64,000 nucleotides of DNA from Pantoea sp. 1.19 (lineage in GTDB: Bacteria > Pseudomonadota > Gammaproteobacteria > Enterobacterales > Enterobacteriaceae). This document shows positions 1 to 13,300 of this stretch, piece by piece. The notes beneath the pieces were generated by a model. It saw only the letters and a program-made list of their open reading frames with translations. It was not told the DNA's origin and did no database searches. Position 1 is the stretch's first letter, and every line of letters begins with the position of its first letter. Made by a program: the position numbers and the translations under genes. Location of the stretch: the NCBI RefSeq assembly GCF_001922585.1, contig NZ_MRBS01000001.1, forward strand, positions 733,697 through 797,696, in the 5' to 3' direction.

Positions 1-607
1 CCTGTATTTTTTTGCGCAGGCGACCCATCAGTACGTCGATGGTGTGACTTTCGCGCAGCTCGGCGTCGGGATAGAGCTGCAGCATCAGCGCATCCTTGCT
101 CACCACTTTGCCGGCGTTGCGCAGCAGCATTTCAATGATGGTGTACTCAAACGCGGTCAGTTTGATCGGCACGTCATTGATCATCAGCTCGCGGCGCGAG
201 AGATCGATCTGAAACGGTGGCAGGCTGACGACCTGCGAGGCGAGACCGCTGTTGCGGCGCATCAGCGCCTGCAGGCGTGCCGCCACTTCTTCGATATGGA
301 AGGGCTTGGTGACATAGTCATCGGCGCCGGCCTCCAGCGCTTCCACCTTCGCCTGCCAGCCTTCTCGCGCGGTGAGTACCAGAATGGGCTGTTTCACCTG
401 CTCGCCGCGCCAGCGGCGGATCAGCGACATCCCGTCCTCGTCCGGCAGGCCAAGATCGACCAGCGCCACGTCGGGCAGGTGCTCATGCAGGAAATAGTCG
501 GCCTCTTTGGCCCCCTCGGCGGCATCTACCTGATGTCCCATTTCACGCAGCTGGACCGCCAGGTGGTGGCGCAACAACACATTATCTTCAACTACCAGGA
601 CGCGCAT
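1..607 (-). CDS. phoP: Response regulator PhoP (partial)
   Basis: This is the DNA-binding response regulator of the PhoPQ two-component system, which senses low Mg2+, acid and cationic peptides through PhoQ. The visible 202 codons begin MRVLVVEDN and carry an OmpR-type receiver with phosphoacceptor Asp in [13 protein letters not shown], the KPF switch lysine, and most of a winged-helix domain ([16 protein letters not shown]). About 20 C-terminal residues lie beyond the window edge. The ATG is preceded by AAGGAA. The neighbour downstream of its promoter is purB, as in E. coli. A GTTTA half-site and an AT-rich stretch lie upstream (about 660-685), compatible with autoregulation, but a complete PhoP box is not clear. 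Confidence 0.95.
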   Translation of the reverse strand, partial: MRVLVVEDNVLLRHHLAVQLREMGHQVDAAEGAKEADYFLHEHLPDVALVDLGLPDEDGMSLIRRWRGEQVKQPILVLTAREGWQAKVEALEAGADDYVTKPFHIEEVAARLQALMRRNSGLASQVVSLPPFQIDLSRRELMINDVPIKLTAFEYTIIEMLLRNAGKVVSKDALMLQLYPDAELRESHTIDVLMGRLRKKIQ

Positions 608-698
608 CGCGACTTCCTTCTGATCATCGGCGGTTGCCGGTTCATCGATATAATGACAGCAGTATATAAAAAAATGTGTAAACGGGGAGTGAATGAAT

Positions 699-720
699 GC
701 AGGCCGATGGGGCGGCCTGC
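699..720 (-). terminator. Hairpin downstream of purB
   Basis: A perfect 8-bp stem (GCAGGCCG/CGGCCTGC) with a 6-nt loop lies just past the purB stop, between purB and the phoP promoter. It is followed on the minus strand only by an ATTCATTC stretch, so it is a weak or attenuated intrinsic terminator at best. Readthrough from the purB operon into phoP, which has the same direction, is possible. Confidence 0.5.
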
Positions 721-728
721 AAGCAACA

Positions 729-2749
<2,021 letters not shown>

Positions 2750-2793
2750 ATCAACTCCTGAGCAGGCGCCGGGCCGGATGCCCGACGCGACGG

Positions 2794-3903
2794 CTAGACT
2801 AACGGCAAACGGGATTCGATAATGCCGCCACCAAGACAGACGTCATCGAGATAAAACACCGCGGACTGGCCGGGGGTGACGGCCGCCACCGGCTCGTCAA
2901 AGCGCACCGTAATGCGCGTATCGTCGAGCGGCGTGACCAGACAGGGAATATCCTGCTGGCGATAGCGGGTTTTCACCGTGCAGCGCAGCGGGACGCTCAG
3001 TGCCTGACGATCGACCCAGTGCAGCTGCTGGGCAATCAGGCCCACGGACATCAGGCGCGGGTGTTCACCGCCCTGAGCAACGATCAGCGTATTGTTGTCC
3101 ACGTCTTTGTCGACCACGTACCACGGCTCATCGCTGCCCGCTTTCAGGCCGCCGATGCCCAGTCCTTTGCGCTGGCCAAGGGTGTGATACATCAGCCCCT
3201 GATGCTCGCCGAGCGGCTGGCCATCCACGCTGAGAATCGGACCTGGCTGCGCCGGCAGGTAGCGGCCGAGGAAGTCGCGGAACTTACGCTCGCCGATAAA
3301 GCAGATGCCGGTGGAGTCTTTTTTCCTGGCGGTCACCAGCTCCAGCTGTTCAGCAATGCGGCGAACTTCCGGTTTTTCCAGCTCGCCGACCGGGAACAGG
3401 CTCTGCGCCACCTGCTGGTGGCTGAGGGTATAGAGAAAATAGCTCTGGTCTTTGTTGCCGTCGCGCCCGCGACACAAGCGGCTGATGCCGTCGACGTCGT
3501 GGCGACGCACATAGTGTCCGGTGGCAATGTAGTCCGCGCCGAGGTCTTCGGCGGCGAATTCAAGAAACGCCTTAAATTTAATCTCTTTGTTGCAGAGAAT
3601 ATCGGGATTCGGCGTGCGTCCGGCCTGGTATTCTGCCAGGAAGTGCTCGAAGACGTTATCCCAGTATTCGGCGGCAAAGTTGATGGTGTGCAGCGGGATG
3701 CCCAGCTTATCGCACACCGCCTGCGCATCGGCCAAATCAGTGGCGGCCGTGCAGTACTCCTCACCGTCATCCTCTTCCCAGTTTTTCATAAACAGGCCTT
3801 CAACCTGGTAGCCCTGCTGGAGCAGTAACCAGGCGGAAACGGAGGAGTCAACGCCGCCGGACATGCCGACGATCACTTTTTTCTGGCTGTTATCAGCGTT
3901 CAT
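2794..3903 (-). CDS. mnmA: tRNA-specific 2-thiouridylase MnmA
   Basis: MnmA installs sulfur at C2 of wobble uridine 34 in tRNA-Lys, -Glu and -Gln, using a persulfide relayed by the Tus proteins and ATP adenylation. The 369-aa protein shows the PP-loop [16 protein letters not shown] near the N-terminus, the first catalytic cysteine in [10 protein letters not shown], the second in [12 protein letters not shown], and a C-terminal beta-barrel. Length is typical. It lies between nudJ and hflD in the leftward housekeeping operon. Confidence 0.97.
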   Translation of the reverse strand: MNADNSQKKVIVGMSGGVDSSVSAWLLLQQGYQVEGLFMKNWEEDDGEEYCTAATDLADAQAVCDKLGIPLHTINFAAEYWDNVFEHFLAEYQAGRTPNPDILCNKEIKFKAFLEFAAEDLGADYIATGHYVRRHDVDGISRLCRGRDGNKDQSYFLYTLSHQQVAQSLFPVGELEKPEVRRIAEQLELVTARKKDSTGICFIGERKFRDFLGRYLPAQPGPILSVDGQPLGEHQGLMYHTLGQRKGLGIGGLKAGSDEPWYVVDKDVDNNTLIVAQGGEHPRLMSVGLIAQQLHWVDRQALSVPLRCTVKTRYRQQDIPCLVTPLDDTRITVRFDEPVAAVTPGQSAVFYLDDVCLGGGIIESRLPLV

Positions 3904-3966
3904 GAGGAGCTACTCGCTTGTGGGAGCCGTGCGCATCGCGGCCCCGGAAAAATCAGGCGGCATAGT

Positions 3967-4440
3967 CTAGCACGCGCCGGACGGTGGCGCATCACCGAAA
4001 GGCCAGTTGAATGCGCTCAGCAGCGCCAGCGGAAAGCGCTCAGGCTGCTGATAGCGGCGCAGGCTCTCGGCCACCAGCGGCGAACGCAGGTTATCGGCGG
4101 CAAACACCTGCCCGGGGCGCACCCAGTGACAGCCGCTGATATCGGGATCCTGCGGGGCGGTGGTGCAGCGCGCCGGCAGATCCAGCGCGAAGAGAAAGCG
4201 GATAAAGGGCGTGCGGTCCGGCGCGATCCACTGATGGATCTGCAGCAGGCTCTGCGGGACGGCGTCAAGGCCGGTCTCTTCGCGTAGCTCGCGTTGGGCA
4301 GCGTGCAGCAGGGTTTCGTCCGCTTCCAGATGGCCAGCCGGCTGATTCCAGGTCAGACGGTCATTCACCCACTCTTCAACGACTAAAAAATGGCCTTCGG
4401 CCTGCACCACGCAGGCCACGGTAACGTGCGGTGTAAACAT
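3967..4440 (-). CDS. nudJ: Nudix phosphatase NudJ
   Basis: NudJ hydrolyses nucleoside di- and triphosphates and hydroxymethylpyrimidine pyrophosphate, a thiamine intermediate. The 157-aa protein has a complete Nudix box around [13 protein letters not shown] followed by RELREETGL, with all metal-binding glutamates present. Its stop is 63 nt upstream of mnmA and its ATG lies 14 nt after the rluE stop, so it sits in the same operon as in E. coli (ymfB). The C-terminus ends GDAPPSGAC, which is unremarkable. Confidence 0.93.
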   Translation of the reverse strand: MFTPHVTVACVVQAEGHFLVVEEWVNDRLTWNQPAGHLEADETLLHAAQRELREETGLDAVPQSLLQIHQWIAPDRTPFIRFLFALDLPARCTTAPQDPDISGCHWVRPGQVFAADNLRSPLVAESLRRYQQPERFPLALLSAFNWPFGDAPPSGAC

Positions 4441-4454
4441 CGTTCGCTCTCCGG

Positions 4455-5072
4455 TTACGCTTCGGTTATGTCTCGCCAGGTGCCGTTCGCCAGGCCGTCC
4501 AGCGTCCAGCCTCCCATCGCATAGCGGATCAGGCGCAGCGTGGGATGACCAACGTGGGCGGTCATCCGCCGCACCTGACGGTTACGTCCCTCATACAGAG
4601 TGATCTTGAGCCACTGTACGGGAATGTTTTTGCGTTCGCGAATCGGCGGCTGTCGCGGCCACAGCCACGCCGGCTCCTCCACCCGCTCGACCCCGGCGGG
4701 CAGGGTGGGACCGTCATTTAGCGTCACCCCGCGGCGCAGGGCCGCCAGCGCCGCGTCATCTGGCAGCCCCTCCACCTGCACATAGTAGATTTTGCCGGTG
4801 CGCTTACCGGGCTGGGTCAGGCTGGCCTGCAGGGCACCATCGTTGGTCAGCACCATCAGGCCCTCGCTGTCGCGATCGAGGCGACCGGCGGGATAGATGC
4901 CGCTGAACGGCACAAAAGCTTTCAGCGTGCGCCGCCCGGCTTCGTCGCTAAACTGCGGCAGGACATCAAAAGGTTTGTTAAACAACACCACCCGCCGCGG
5001 GCCTTTATGGGCGGCGGACTTGGCGGGACGCGGGCGTTTAACGCGGTGAGAAGAAACGGATTTTTTTTGCAT
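4455..5072 (-). CDS. rluE: 23S rRNA pseudouridine(2457) synthase RluE
   Basis: RluE isomerises U2457 of 23S rRNA to pseudouridine. From the chosen ATG ([14 protein letters not shown]) the product is 205 aa with a basic N-terminal tail, then the RsuA-family core with catalytic aspartate in [14 protein letters not shown] and the motif [15 protein letters not shown]. An in-frame extension to 5255 exists, but it has no family similarity and runs into the icd promoter region, so the internal ATG is preferred. It is the first gene of the leftward operon and is divergent from icd. Confidence 0.95.
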   Translation of the reverse strand: MQKKSVSSHRVKRPRPAKSAAHKGPRRVVLFNKPFDVLPQFSDEAGRRTLKAFVPFSGIYPAGRLDRDSEGLMVLTNDGALQASLTQPGKRTGKIYYVQVEGLPDDAALAALRRGVTLNDGPTLPAGVERVEEPAWLWPRQPPIRERKNIPVQWLKITLYEGRNRQVRRMTAHVGHPTLRLIRYAMGGWTLDGLANGTWRDITEA

Positions 5073-5313
5073 GATCTTTGCACTCTGAAACAATCGGCGC
5101 ATTATACCCATCATGCCCGGGACTGTATCGCGCGATGGACGCCGCGGCGCAGCGGGCAGCGCGTTGACGGGCGAAAAACTGCGCAACCCGTGCGCGCAGG
5201 CCATTCGGTGGCCGGGCTGCGTATCGTTGGTAATTGGCGCGGCAGTAATATTCAAGTAGTATTGTCGCGCATCTTACAAATCATTAACAAAAAAGCGCTC
5301 GAAGGAGAGGTTA

Positions 5314-6564
5314 ATGGAAAGCAAAGTAGTTGTTCCGGCGGAAGGTCAGAAAATCACCCTGAACGAAGGGAAACTCCACGTACCCAACCATCCGGTCATC
5401 CCTTACATCGAAGGTGACGGCATTGGCGTCGACGTGTCTCCCGTGATGTTAAAAGTGGTCGATGCCGCCGTGCAAAAAGCCTACAACGGCGAGCGTAAAA
5501 TTTCCTGGATGGAGATTTACACCGGTGAGAAGTCCGTTGAGCTGTATGGCCCGGACGTGTGGCTGCCGCAAGAAACCCTCGATCTGATTAAAGAGTACCG
5601 CGTGGCCATCAAAGGCCCGCTGACCACGCCCGTCGGTGGCGGTATTCGCTCTCTTAACGTGGCTCTGCGCCAGGAGCTGGATCTTTACGTCTGTCTGCGT
5701 CCGGTACGTTACTACGCCGGCACGCCAAGTCCGGTGAAACGCCCGGAAGACACCGACATGGTGATTTTCCGTGAGAACTCTGAAGATATCTATGCCGGTA
5801 TCGAGTGGAAAGCGGACAGTGCCGAAGCGAATAAAGTGATCGCCTTCCTGCGTGATGAAATGGGCGTGAAGAAAATTCGCTTCCCGGAGCACTGCGGTAT
5901 TGGCATCAAGCCTTGTTCGGAAGAAGGCACCAAGCGCCTGGTGCGCGCGGCCATTGAGTACGCGATCACCAACGATCGCGACTCGGTCACTCTGGTGCAC
6001 AAAGGCAACATCATGAAGTTCACCGAAGGTGCCTTTAAAGACTGGGGCTACGCGCTGGCGAAAGAAGAGTTCGGCGGCCAGCTGATCGACGGCGGCCCGT
6101 GGATGACCATCACCAACCCGAACACCGGTAAAGCGATCGTCATTAAAGACGTGATTGCCGATGCGTTCCTGCAGCAGATCCTGCTGCGTCCGGCCGAATA
6201 CGATGTGATTGCCTGTATGAACCTTAACGGTGACTACATTTCTGACGCGCTGGCCGCGCAGGTGGGCGGCATTGGGATTGCGCCGGGCGCGAATATCGGT
6301 GATGAGTGCGCGCTGTTTGAAGCGACCCACGGTACCGCACCGAAATATGCCGGTCAGGATAAAGTGAACCCGGGGTCAGTTATCCTCTCCGCCGAGATGA
6401 TGCTGCGCCACATGCAGTGGTTTGAAGCGGCCGATCTGATCGTGAAAGGCATGGAAGGTGCCATCGCGAACAAGACCGTGACCTATGACTTCGAGCGTCT
6501 GATGGACGGTGCGAAACTGCTGAAATGTTCTGAGTTCGGTGACGCTATCATCGCGAACATGTAA
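5314..6564 (+). CDS. icd: NADP-dependent isocitrate dehydrogenase
   Basis: Icd oxidatively decarboxylates isocitrate to 2-oxoglutarate in the TCA cycle, producing NADPH. The 416-aa protein begins [16 protein letters not shown]. It retains the regulatory serine in [12 protein letters not shown], which AceK phosphorylates in E. coli to divert flux to the glyoxylate shunt, and the substrate loop after it. A strong GAAGGAGAGG ribosome-binding site precedes the ATG. The 3' end, which is the e14 prophage attachment site in E. coli, is intact here and is followed by a terminator, not phage DNA. Confidence 0.98.
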   Translation: MESKVVVPAEGQKITLNEGKLHVPNHPVIPYIEGDGIGVDVSPVMLKVVDAAVQKAYNGERKISWMEIYTGEKSVELYGPDVWLPQETLDLIKEYRVAIKGPLTTPVGGGIRSLNVALRQELDLYVCLRPVRYYAGTPSPVKRPEDTDMVIFRENSEDIYAGIEWKADSAEANKVIAFLRDEMGVKKIRFPEHCGIGIKPCSEEGTKRLVRAAIEYAITNDRDSVTLVHKGNIMKFTEGAFKDWGYALAKEEFGGQLIDGGPWMTITNPNTGKAIVIKDVIADAFLQQILLRPAEYDVIACMNLNGDYISDALAAQVGGIGIAPGANIGDECALFEATHGTAPKYAGQDKVNPGSVILSAEMMLRHMQWFEAADLIVKGMEGAIANKTVTYDFERLMDGAKLLKCSEFGDAIIANM

Positions 6565-6587
6565 TCCAGCCATGGCGTGACACCCTG

Positions 6588-6617
6588 GCGGGGGCCGACA
6601 GGCTCCCGCTTTTTTTT
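6588..6617 (+). terminator. Intrinsic terminator of icd
   Basis: A 9-bp GC-rich stem (GCGGGGGCC / GGCTCCCGC, one G-U pair) with a GACA loop is followed directly by eight T residues. It lies 24 nt after the icd stop codon and is a textbook rho-independent terminator. Confidence 0.93.
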
Positions 6618-6905
6618 GTCCGCGCGCAGCCACCCCGTTGCGCTTAACACCGGCATGACCCGTTGACCGGCACCCGGCAGGCACGGATGAGCCGCGTGGT
6701 GGGCGCAGGACGGGGGTGGCCCGGGCTACCGCTGGGTAACGCTTCGGCCCGGCAACGGGTGCGGAGGGCGTGCCGGGCGCCGGGTGCGGATTATCATGGC
6801 TAATATGAGTAAGTAAGTTAGTTAGCTACGACGTTATTTCAGCTGAGAAACCATGAAAAATCTAATATAAAATTCTCAGAACAGTTTTGAATGCCTAATG
6901 ATATT

Positions 6906-6925
6906 ATCCTTTTTTAAAGAAGGAT
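6906..6925. promoter_or_regulatory. Near-perfect palindrome, possible operator
   Basis: ATCCTTTTTTAAAGAAGGAT is a 20-bp inverted repeat with one mismatched pair. It stands in the AT-rich leader about 200 bp upstream of the predicted promoter. A transcription-factor site is plausible; the regulator is not identifiable from sequence. Confidence 0.35.
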
Positions 6926-7111
6926 GTCGCCATTAGGGTGCAAAAGTTTCCAAAAATAAAACAAAAACGCTGTGCAATAACCCCGCCGCGCGGCTATCAA
7001 TGTCGTGGTTCAACTTTTATTACCCTATATTCGGCTATTTTTGCGGAGAGTTATTTGACGCCTTTTCGTGATTATTCTTATGCCTTAATAAAATAAATTC
7101 CTGCTATGGCT

Positions 7112-7140
7112 TTGACACTTGATATATGATTGGTTATCGT
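7112..7140 (+). promoter_or_regulatory. Predicted sigma-70 promoter of the NRPS gene
   Basis: A perfect -35 hexamer TTGACA (7112-7117) is followed after exactly 17 bp by TATCGT (7135-7140), matching 4 of 6 bases of the -10 consensus. It would give a transcript with a 5' leader of about 215 nt before the synthetase ATG. The coding ATG has AAGGA at 7348-7352, 11 nt upstream. Confidence 0.5.
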
Positions 7141-7363
7141 GGCTTACCAGTTTAAATGTTAATGTGTTAGTTATACTTATCCTCGCATCCATTTTAGCGA
7201 TATGACCCAGCTGAAGACGTCACCTCCATTACGCCACGCAGAACCTCGGGAAGTGATGCCCGTGACGCTGCTTACGCGTATTGGCAGGTGAGGGCATCTG
7301 CCCGCCGGACGTCAACGATTTCTGTCGCTGTTTTGCTCACTTTTAAAAAGGATTTTAAATATT

Positions 7364-10300
7364 ATGAAGCCCACGCCTGCCAGCCCCTATACGCGCCTGT
7401 TCTGGAATGAATATCTGCTGGACGAGCGCGGCTACGGCTATAATATGTTGCTTGACCAAACTGTGACCGGTCCGCTGGATATTTCTCGCCTGGCGGCGGC
7501 CGTCGCGCGCCTGGTCAGCGACTATCCCCTGATGCGCAGCGCGCTGCAGGAGTCCGATGGCGTGCTGTACTGGGTGCCGGCGCGTTGCACTCCCGCGCTG
7601 GAAATAGTGGCCGACGAAGGCGATCCGGCGGCGCAGGTTCGGGCGCCTTTTGATCTTCGGCGGGGGCCACTGTGCCGCTTTGTCGTGATAAAACACAGCG
7701 ACGACCGCCATCGCATTCTTTTTGTTTTACACCACATCATTGTTGATGGCCTCTCGGCTGCGGAATTTTACCAGGCCATTGAAAAATATTATCTCGACGG
7801 AGATAGCGCCAGTCCGCCGCCGCAGACGCATGAATGCCGCGTGCAACTGGCGCGCCAGTTCGAAAAGGATATTCACACCCTGAAGCAGCAGGATGCCTCC
7901 GAGCAATTTTGGCGGGAAATACTCAGCGGCTGCCCGCAGCGGATAAATCTGCCTTATCTACCCCAGGGAGATCAGGAGACACAGCAGAATGAAATTCGCT
8001 TTTCGTTAGCCAATAGCACCTGGAAAGGGCTAAGTGGACATATAAAATACGTGACGCCATTTTTGGTGTTTAAAACGTTGTGGGCGCTGCTTGTCGCCCG
8101 ACAGTCCAGTCAAACTGACGTGGTCATCGGTTATCCGGTCGCGCCTGCCGGCGGAGAGCCACTCTATTTTGGCGCGCAGGTGAATACCGCCGTATTCCCT
8201 TTTTCACTGGCGGATGGGGCCACGTTTAATCAACTGTATCGGCAAACGCTGGCGTATACCCGAAGCCTCAGGGCCAGCGGCGGGCATCGTCATTCACAGC
8301 TGCCAACGGGAGATATTCTGGCCAATAGCCCAATTGCGTCTTTACAGGTCAATTTCACGCAGGCCTGGCTAAAAGACTATCCACTGCAGCTGCCCGACTG
8401 CCAGGCACAGATTAATAGCCAGTACAATCTGGATTTAGCCGGTTCGGAGCTGCTGCTGGAGTATCAAAAGCAGCCTGATGGGTTCGATTTTCGTCTGCGC
8501 TTTGACCCGGCCTTATTTTCCTACGAGCAAATGGCGGACATGGCCGAACAGTACCTGGCGCTGATGACTCAGGCAATGCTGGCACCCGATCGTCCGGTGT
8601 CCCGCTTTCCGCTGCTCACTGCCCAGCAGTATCAGCGAATGAACGATCGCATGCTGACGCTCTCCTGTGCTCCGCCGGCGGCAGAAGCGTCTCTGCTCAG
8701 CGCGCTCCTCTGCGAGGCCCGGCGCCATCCGCTGCGGCTGGCGCTGCAGGATAGTCAGCAGGGCTATGACTATCAGACGCTGATGGCACGCGTCGGGCAG
8801 GTTGCTTGCCGGCTCCGCGCGGCCTGGCATGCGCGCACCGGTCACGCCATGCCGGCCGATACGCTCATTCCGCTGCTCGTACCGCGCGGTGCCGAGGCCA
8901 TCATTGCGCTGCTGGGCATTCTGCAGGCCGGCGGGGCTTACGTTCCACTGGATCCCGCGCTTCCGGCCGGGCGGCTGGCCTATATTCTAAAGGATGTGGG
9001 GAGCCCGCTGATGGTCAGTGAGACGTCCCTGCGCACCGTGCTATCCGAAACGGCGATGGAAGCAGAGGTGCTGTATATTGATACGTGCCTCGCGGATCCG
9101 CTGTGCGTTGAGGAACCGCTACCAACGCTTCGCGGTGAGCAACTGGCGTATGTTATCTACACCTCCGGTACCACCGGGCGGCCAAAAGGCACGCTATGCA
9201 CACATGCCGGAGCCGCAAACATGGTCGCGCGGCACGCGGAGCGTATGGGGATGACATCGCGTGAGCGGCTACACTGTTTGCAATTTGCCTCGCTCGCCTT
9301 TGACGCCCATGTGTTTGAAGTGTTTCTGGCGCTCTCAGGCGGCCATTCTCTGTATGTGGTGGACGAACCGGCCCGCATCGATCCCAGTCGGCTGATCGAC
9401 CGCCTGCAGGCCTGGCAGATTGGCTGCTGTTTTCTGCCGCCGTCGCTGCTGGCCACCCGCCCGCCGCTGCCGGCGTGCGTGCGCTATGTGTGCGTAGGCG
9501 GAGAATCGACGCCGCAGGAGATCCTCGATAACTATGCCGCTACCGGCATCACCCTGGTAAACATGTATGGCCCGACCGAGGCGGCGGTCAGTGTCAGCCT
9601 GAATATCTACCGCGGCAACGGCGCGCAGAATATTGGCCGGCCCATTGGCAATATGCGGGCCTACGTGCTTGATGAGCATCGGCATCTGCTGCCGTTCGGC
9701 GTGGAGGGCGAGCTCTATCTGTCCGGTATCGGACTGGCACGTGGCTATCTGCATCAGCCGGAGATGACGGAGCGCGCTTTTGGCCGCAATCCTTTTAGCG
9801 ATGAAAAACAGTATGCGCGTCTGTATCGCACCGGCGACCGGGTCCGCCAGCTCACCGACGGCAGCCTGATTTACTGCGGGCGCCAGGACCAGCAGGTGAA
9901 AATCCATGGCCACCGTATTGAGCTGGGGGAGATTGAATCCGCGCTGCGCCAGCTTGATGGCATCCGCGAAGCGGTAGTGGCCATCGATCCACAGGGACGC
10001 AACCGCATTCATGCCTGGTATGTCGCATCGTCCGCGGCCAGCCTCAGCGCCGAACAGATCCGCCAGCAGCTGGCCCTGCGCCTGCCGGCTTACATGCTGC
10101 CTGCTGCCATCGCTGAGATAGCCACCGTACCGCTGACCATCAGTAAAAAAGTGGATTACCGCGCCCTGCCGGAACCGACGGAGGTGGCGGGCAGTGCACC
10201 GTATCAGGCGGCGGAAACCCCGATGGAACGCGCGCTCCAGCCGCTGTTTGCCGCACTGCTACCGGGGCGGATTGGCTGCCATGACCCGTTTTTTCACGTC

Positions 10301-13300
10301 GGGGGGCACTCCATCCTTGCCATCCGCCTGTGCCATGAAATAGAGCGCCAACTGGGCTATCGGATATCGGTCGCTACGCTGCACCAGCATCCCACGATCA
10401 GGACTCTTGCCGCCTGTCTTGAGCGCCTGCCGCGGGCGGCGGAAGCCTCGCCGCTGCGCGCTCGTCATCTGCCATTCGGGCCGCTTTCGCTGCAGCAATC
10501 GCGACTGTGGTTTATTGAACAGCTGGAGACCGGCGTCTCTCATTACCTGACGCCGGTCGCGCTGCGTCTTGGAGCGCAGGTGAATATCCCGGCGTGGAAG
10601 TCCAGCCTGATATCGCTGGTTGAACGCCATGCGGTGTTACGCTCGCTGATTCATCAGGACCGCGATGGCGAGCCTGAGCAGTACATTACCTCCCGCACGC
10701 TGACTGTCACTGACGCGACGCTGCCGGCCAGCGAGTGGCGGGCCCGCGTGCAGGCGGCGATGCAGGTGCGCATGGATCTGACGACAGATTTGCCGGTGCG
10801 CGCCGCGATCTGGCACCTGACGCACGACAACGGTACTGTCGACACCCGCGCCCTGATCATCTTCCATCACAGCGTGTTTGACGGCTGGTCATTGCCGGTA
10901 ATGCTCAAAGAGCTGGCGGCGCTGTACGCCTGGCATTGTGGTCAGACCGCCGCGCCGCCGGCGATGCCCGCGCTGCAGTATCTCGACTATGCCTGCTGGC
11001 AGCGCGAGGCGACCCAGACTGAGGCGCAGGCGCGCAGCCTGACGTTCTGGCAGCAGCAGCTGCTGGACTACCAGCCGCTGGACTTTCCTCATGATTTCGC
11101 TCGTCGATCGCCGGCGGAGCGCCGCGGAGAGACGCTGACATTCACGCTGCCCGCCTCGCTGAGCGAGCGCATCGCGCATCTGACGCGGGAACATGATCTG
11201 CGCCCGCACGCGCTATTTCTTGCGGGCTTTATCCTGCTACTGTCCCGCTACTGCGGGCAGGATGACATTCTGGTCGGGATGCCGCTGGCGAACCGTGAAC
11301 GGCCGGAGCTGGATGAGATGATCGGTTTCTTTGTCAACGTGCTGCCGATGCGCTGCCAGCTGAACAACGATGATGAGGTGGTCGCGTTTGTCCGCCGGGT
11401 AGCGGACGCCACGCTGGCAATGCAGGCCCATCAGCACCTCTCGCTGGAACAGCTGCTGGATGCGCTGGCGGTGCCGCGAGACTTCACTCAGCACCCGCTG
11501 TTTCAGGTGATATTTGCTCTGGAAGAGGAGGGGGAGGCGATCGCGTTACCGGCGGGAATCGGCCTGCTTGAGCCTTCCGCAGAGGATCGTTCGGCCAAAT
11601 ACGATCTGACGCTTACCGTTCAGACCGGTAAAGGCGCAACGCGGGTGCGTCTCAACTACGATTGCGGTCTGCTGCGTGACGCGACGCTACGTCACTTTGC
11701 GGATTATTATGTCAGCTTGCTTCAACAGCTGGTGCAGGGTCCTCATGTTCCGCTGGGAGCGATCCGCTTACCCACGATCGTCGCCCCCTGTAATGCTGGC
11801 CGCGGTGAGGGGATGCAGCGGCTGTATGATGGCTTCCTGCAGCAGGCACGGCGCGATCCGCTGGCAACGGCTATCGTGGATGCCGATGGCGCAATGACAT
11901 ACGGCGAGCTGCTGCACGCGGCGCTGACGCTGGCGACACAGCTGCGAGCACAGGGAAAAGTGCGCGGTGAAGCGATTGCTCTGCTGCTGGATAAGGGAAG
12001 GGCGCAACCCGTCGCGATGCTGGCGGCCCTGTTTTGCGGCAACGCTTTTCTGCCAATGGACAGCGCCTGGCCAGCGCAGCGCCGTCGGGAAGTGATGGCA
12101 ATGGCCAACAGTAATACGGTGCTTTGCCACCGCGAATGGGACTGCGACGGCCTCAACGTGGTGTTGCTTGAGCGTGACGGTACGGCGACGGAGCTACCGA
12201 TGCCGGATACCCTTCTGCCGCCCTGTGCGGTCGAGGCCGGCGATCTGGCTTACATTATCTTTACGTCCGGCTCGACGGGCCTGCCAAAGGGCGTGGCAAT
12301 TGAACATCACAGCGCGGTGACCACACTGGCGGCGACCCAACGCAAGTTTTCACTCACCGCAGCGGATCGCACACTGGCGCTGAGCGCGTTCAGTTTTGAT
12401 CTGGCCATCTACGATCTGTTCAGTCCGCTCTCCTTGGGCGGTGCCTGCGTGATGCCGGCGGAGGCCGATAAAGCCAACCCCGCCGCCTGGTATGCGCTGA
12501 TCGTTAATCAGCGGGTTACCAGCTGGCTTAGCGCGCCGGCGTTGATGGAGCTGATGCTCGATTATGTGCAATCGCAAGGACGGATCGACACCCCCCCGCC
12601 GGCACTGAGGATTGTCATGCTGGGCGGCGACTGGATTGGACTGTCGCTACCGGAGCGCCTGCGCCGCTGGGCGCCGAAAGTCCGCTTTTACAGCGCCGGC
12701 GGTGCCACCGAAACGGCCCTGTTTTCCATTCTTTATGAGGTGCCGCCGGGACCGATACTCACGAAAAGCATTCCCTACGGCACGCCCCTCGACGGTGAGG
12801 CGTTTTACATTCTGGATGCCGATCTCAGACCGCTGCCGCCGGGCGCCGTAGGCGAAATGTTCGTTGCCGGATCCGGGCTGGCGCGCGGCTATTATGGCGA
12901 TGAGGCGCGCACCGCAGAGCGTTTCTTCTGGCATGATGCGTTAGCTACGCGTCTCTACCGCACGGGCGATAAGGGCCGCCGTCTCACCGACGGTCACCTT
13001 GAGTTTATGGGACGGTTGGATCAGCAGCTGAAGGTCAATGGCTACCGGATCGAACCGGGCGAGATCGAGAACACGCTGCTGGCCTGCCCCGGCGTCACCG
13101 GCTGCTGCGTGACGCTTACCGCCGGGGCCGTGCCAGAGTTAGGCGGCTGGTTCACCGCCGCGGAGCCGCTGGACCCCGCCCGTTTGGAAACGCATCTGCG
13201 GCAAACGCTGCCAGACTATATGATCCCGTCATTCCTGCTGCAGATTGCGCAGCTGCCGCTGACCGTCAACGGAAAAATCGCCCGCGATCGCCTGCCGCTT

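Larger units (their letters stand above)
6618..7363. other. Long non-coding leader upstream of the NRPS gene
   Basis: No convincing gene is present in these 746 bases. The first 165 are GC-rich with imperfect inverted GGGTGC/GCACCC blocks (about 6668-6790). From about 6784 the base composition switches abruptly to AT-rich and stays so until about 7200, unlike all flanking genes. It contains a near-palindrome at 6906-6925, a sigma-70-like promoter at 7112-7140, and a GATGCCC/GGGCATC pair (7255-7261 with 7292-7298) that could fold in the mRNA leader. It is most simply the regulatory region of the synthetase gene; the AT bias would suit H-NS binding, which is inference. Confidence 0.6.

Noticed and set aside
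6540..6620. Possible e14-like prophage attachment at the icd 3' end
   Set aside because: The icd end is intact, followed directly by its terminator, and no integrase or phage gene is present.
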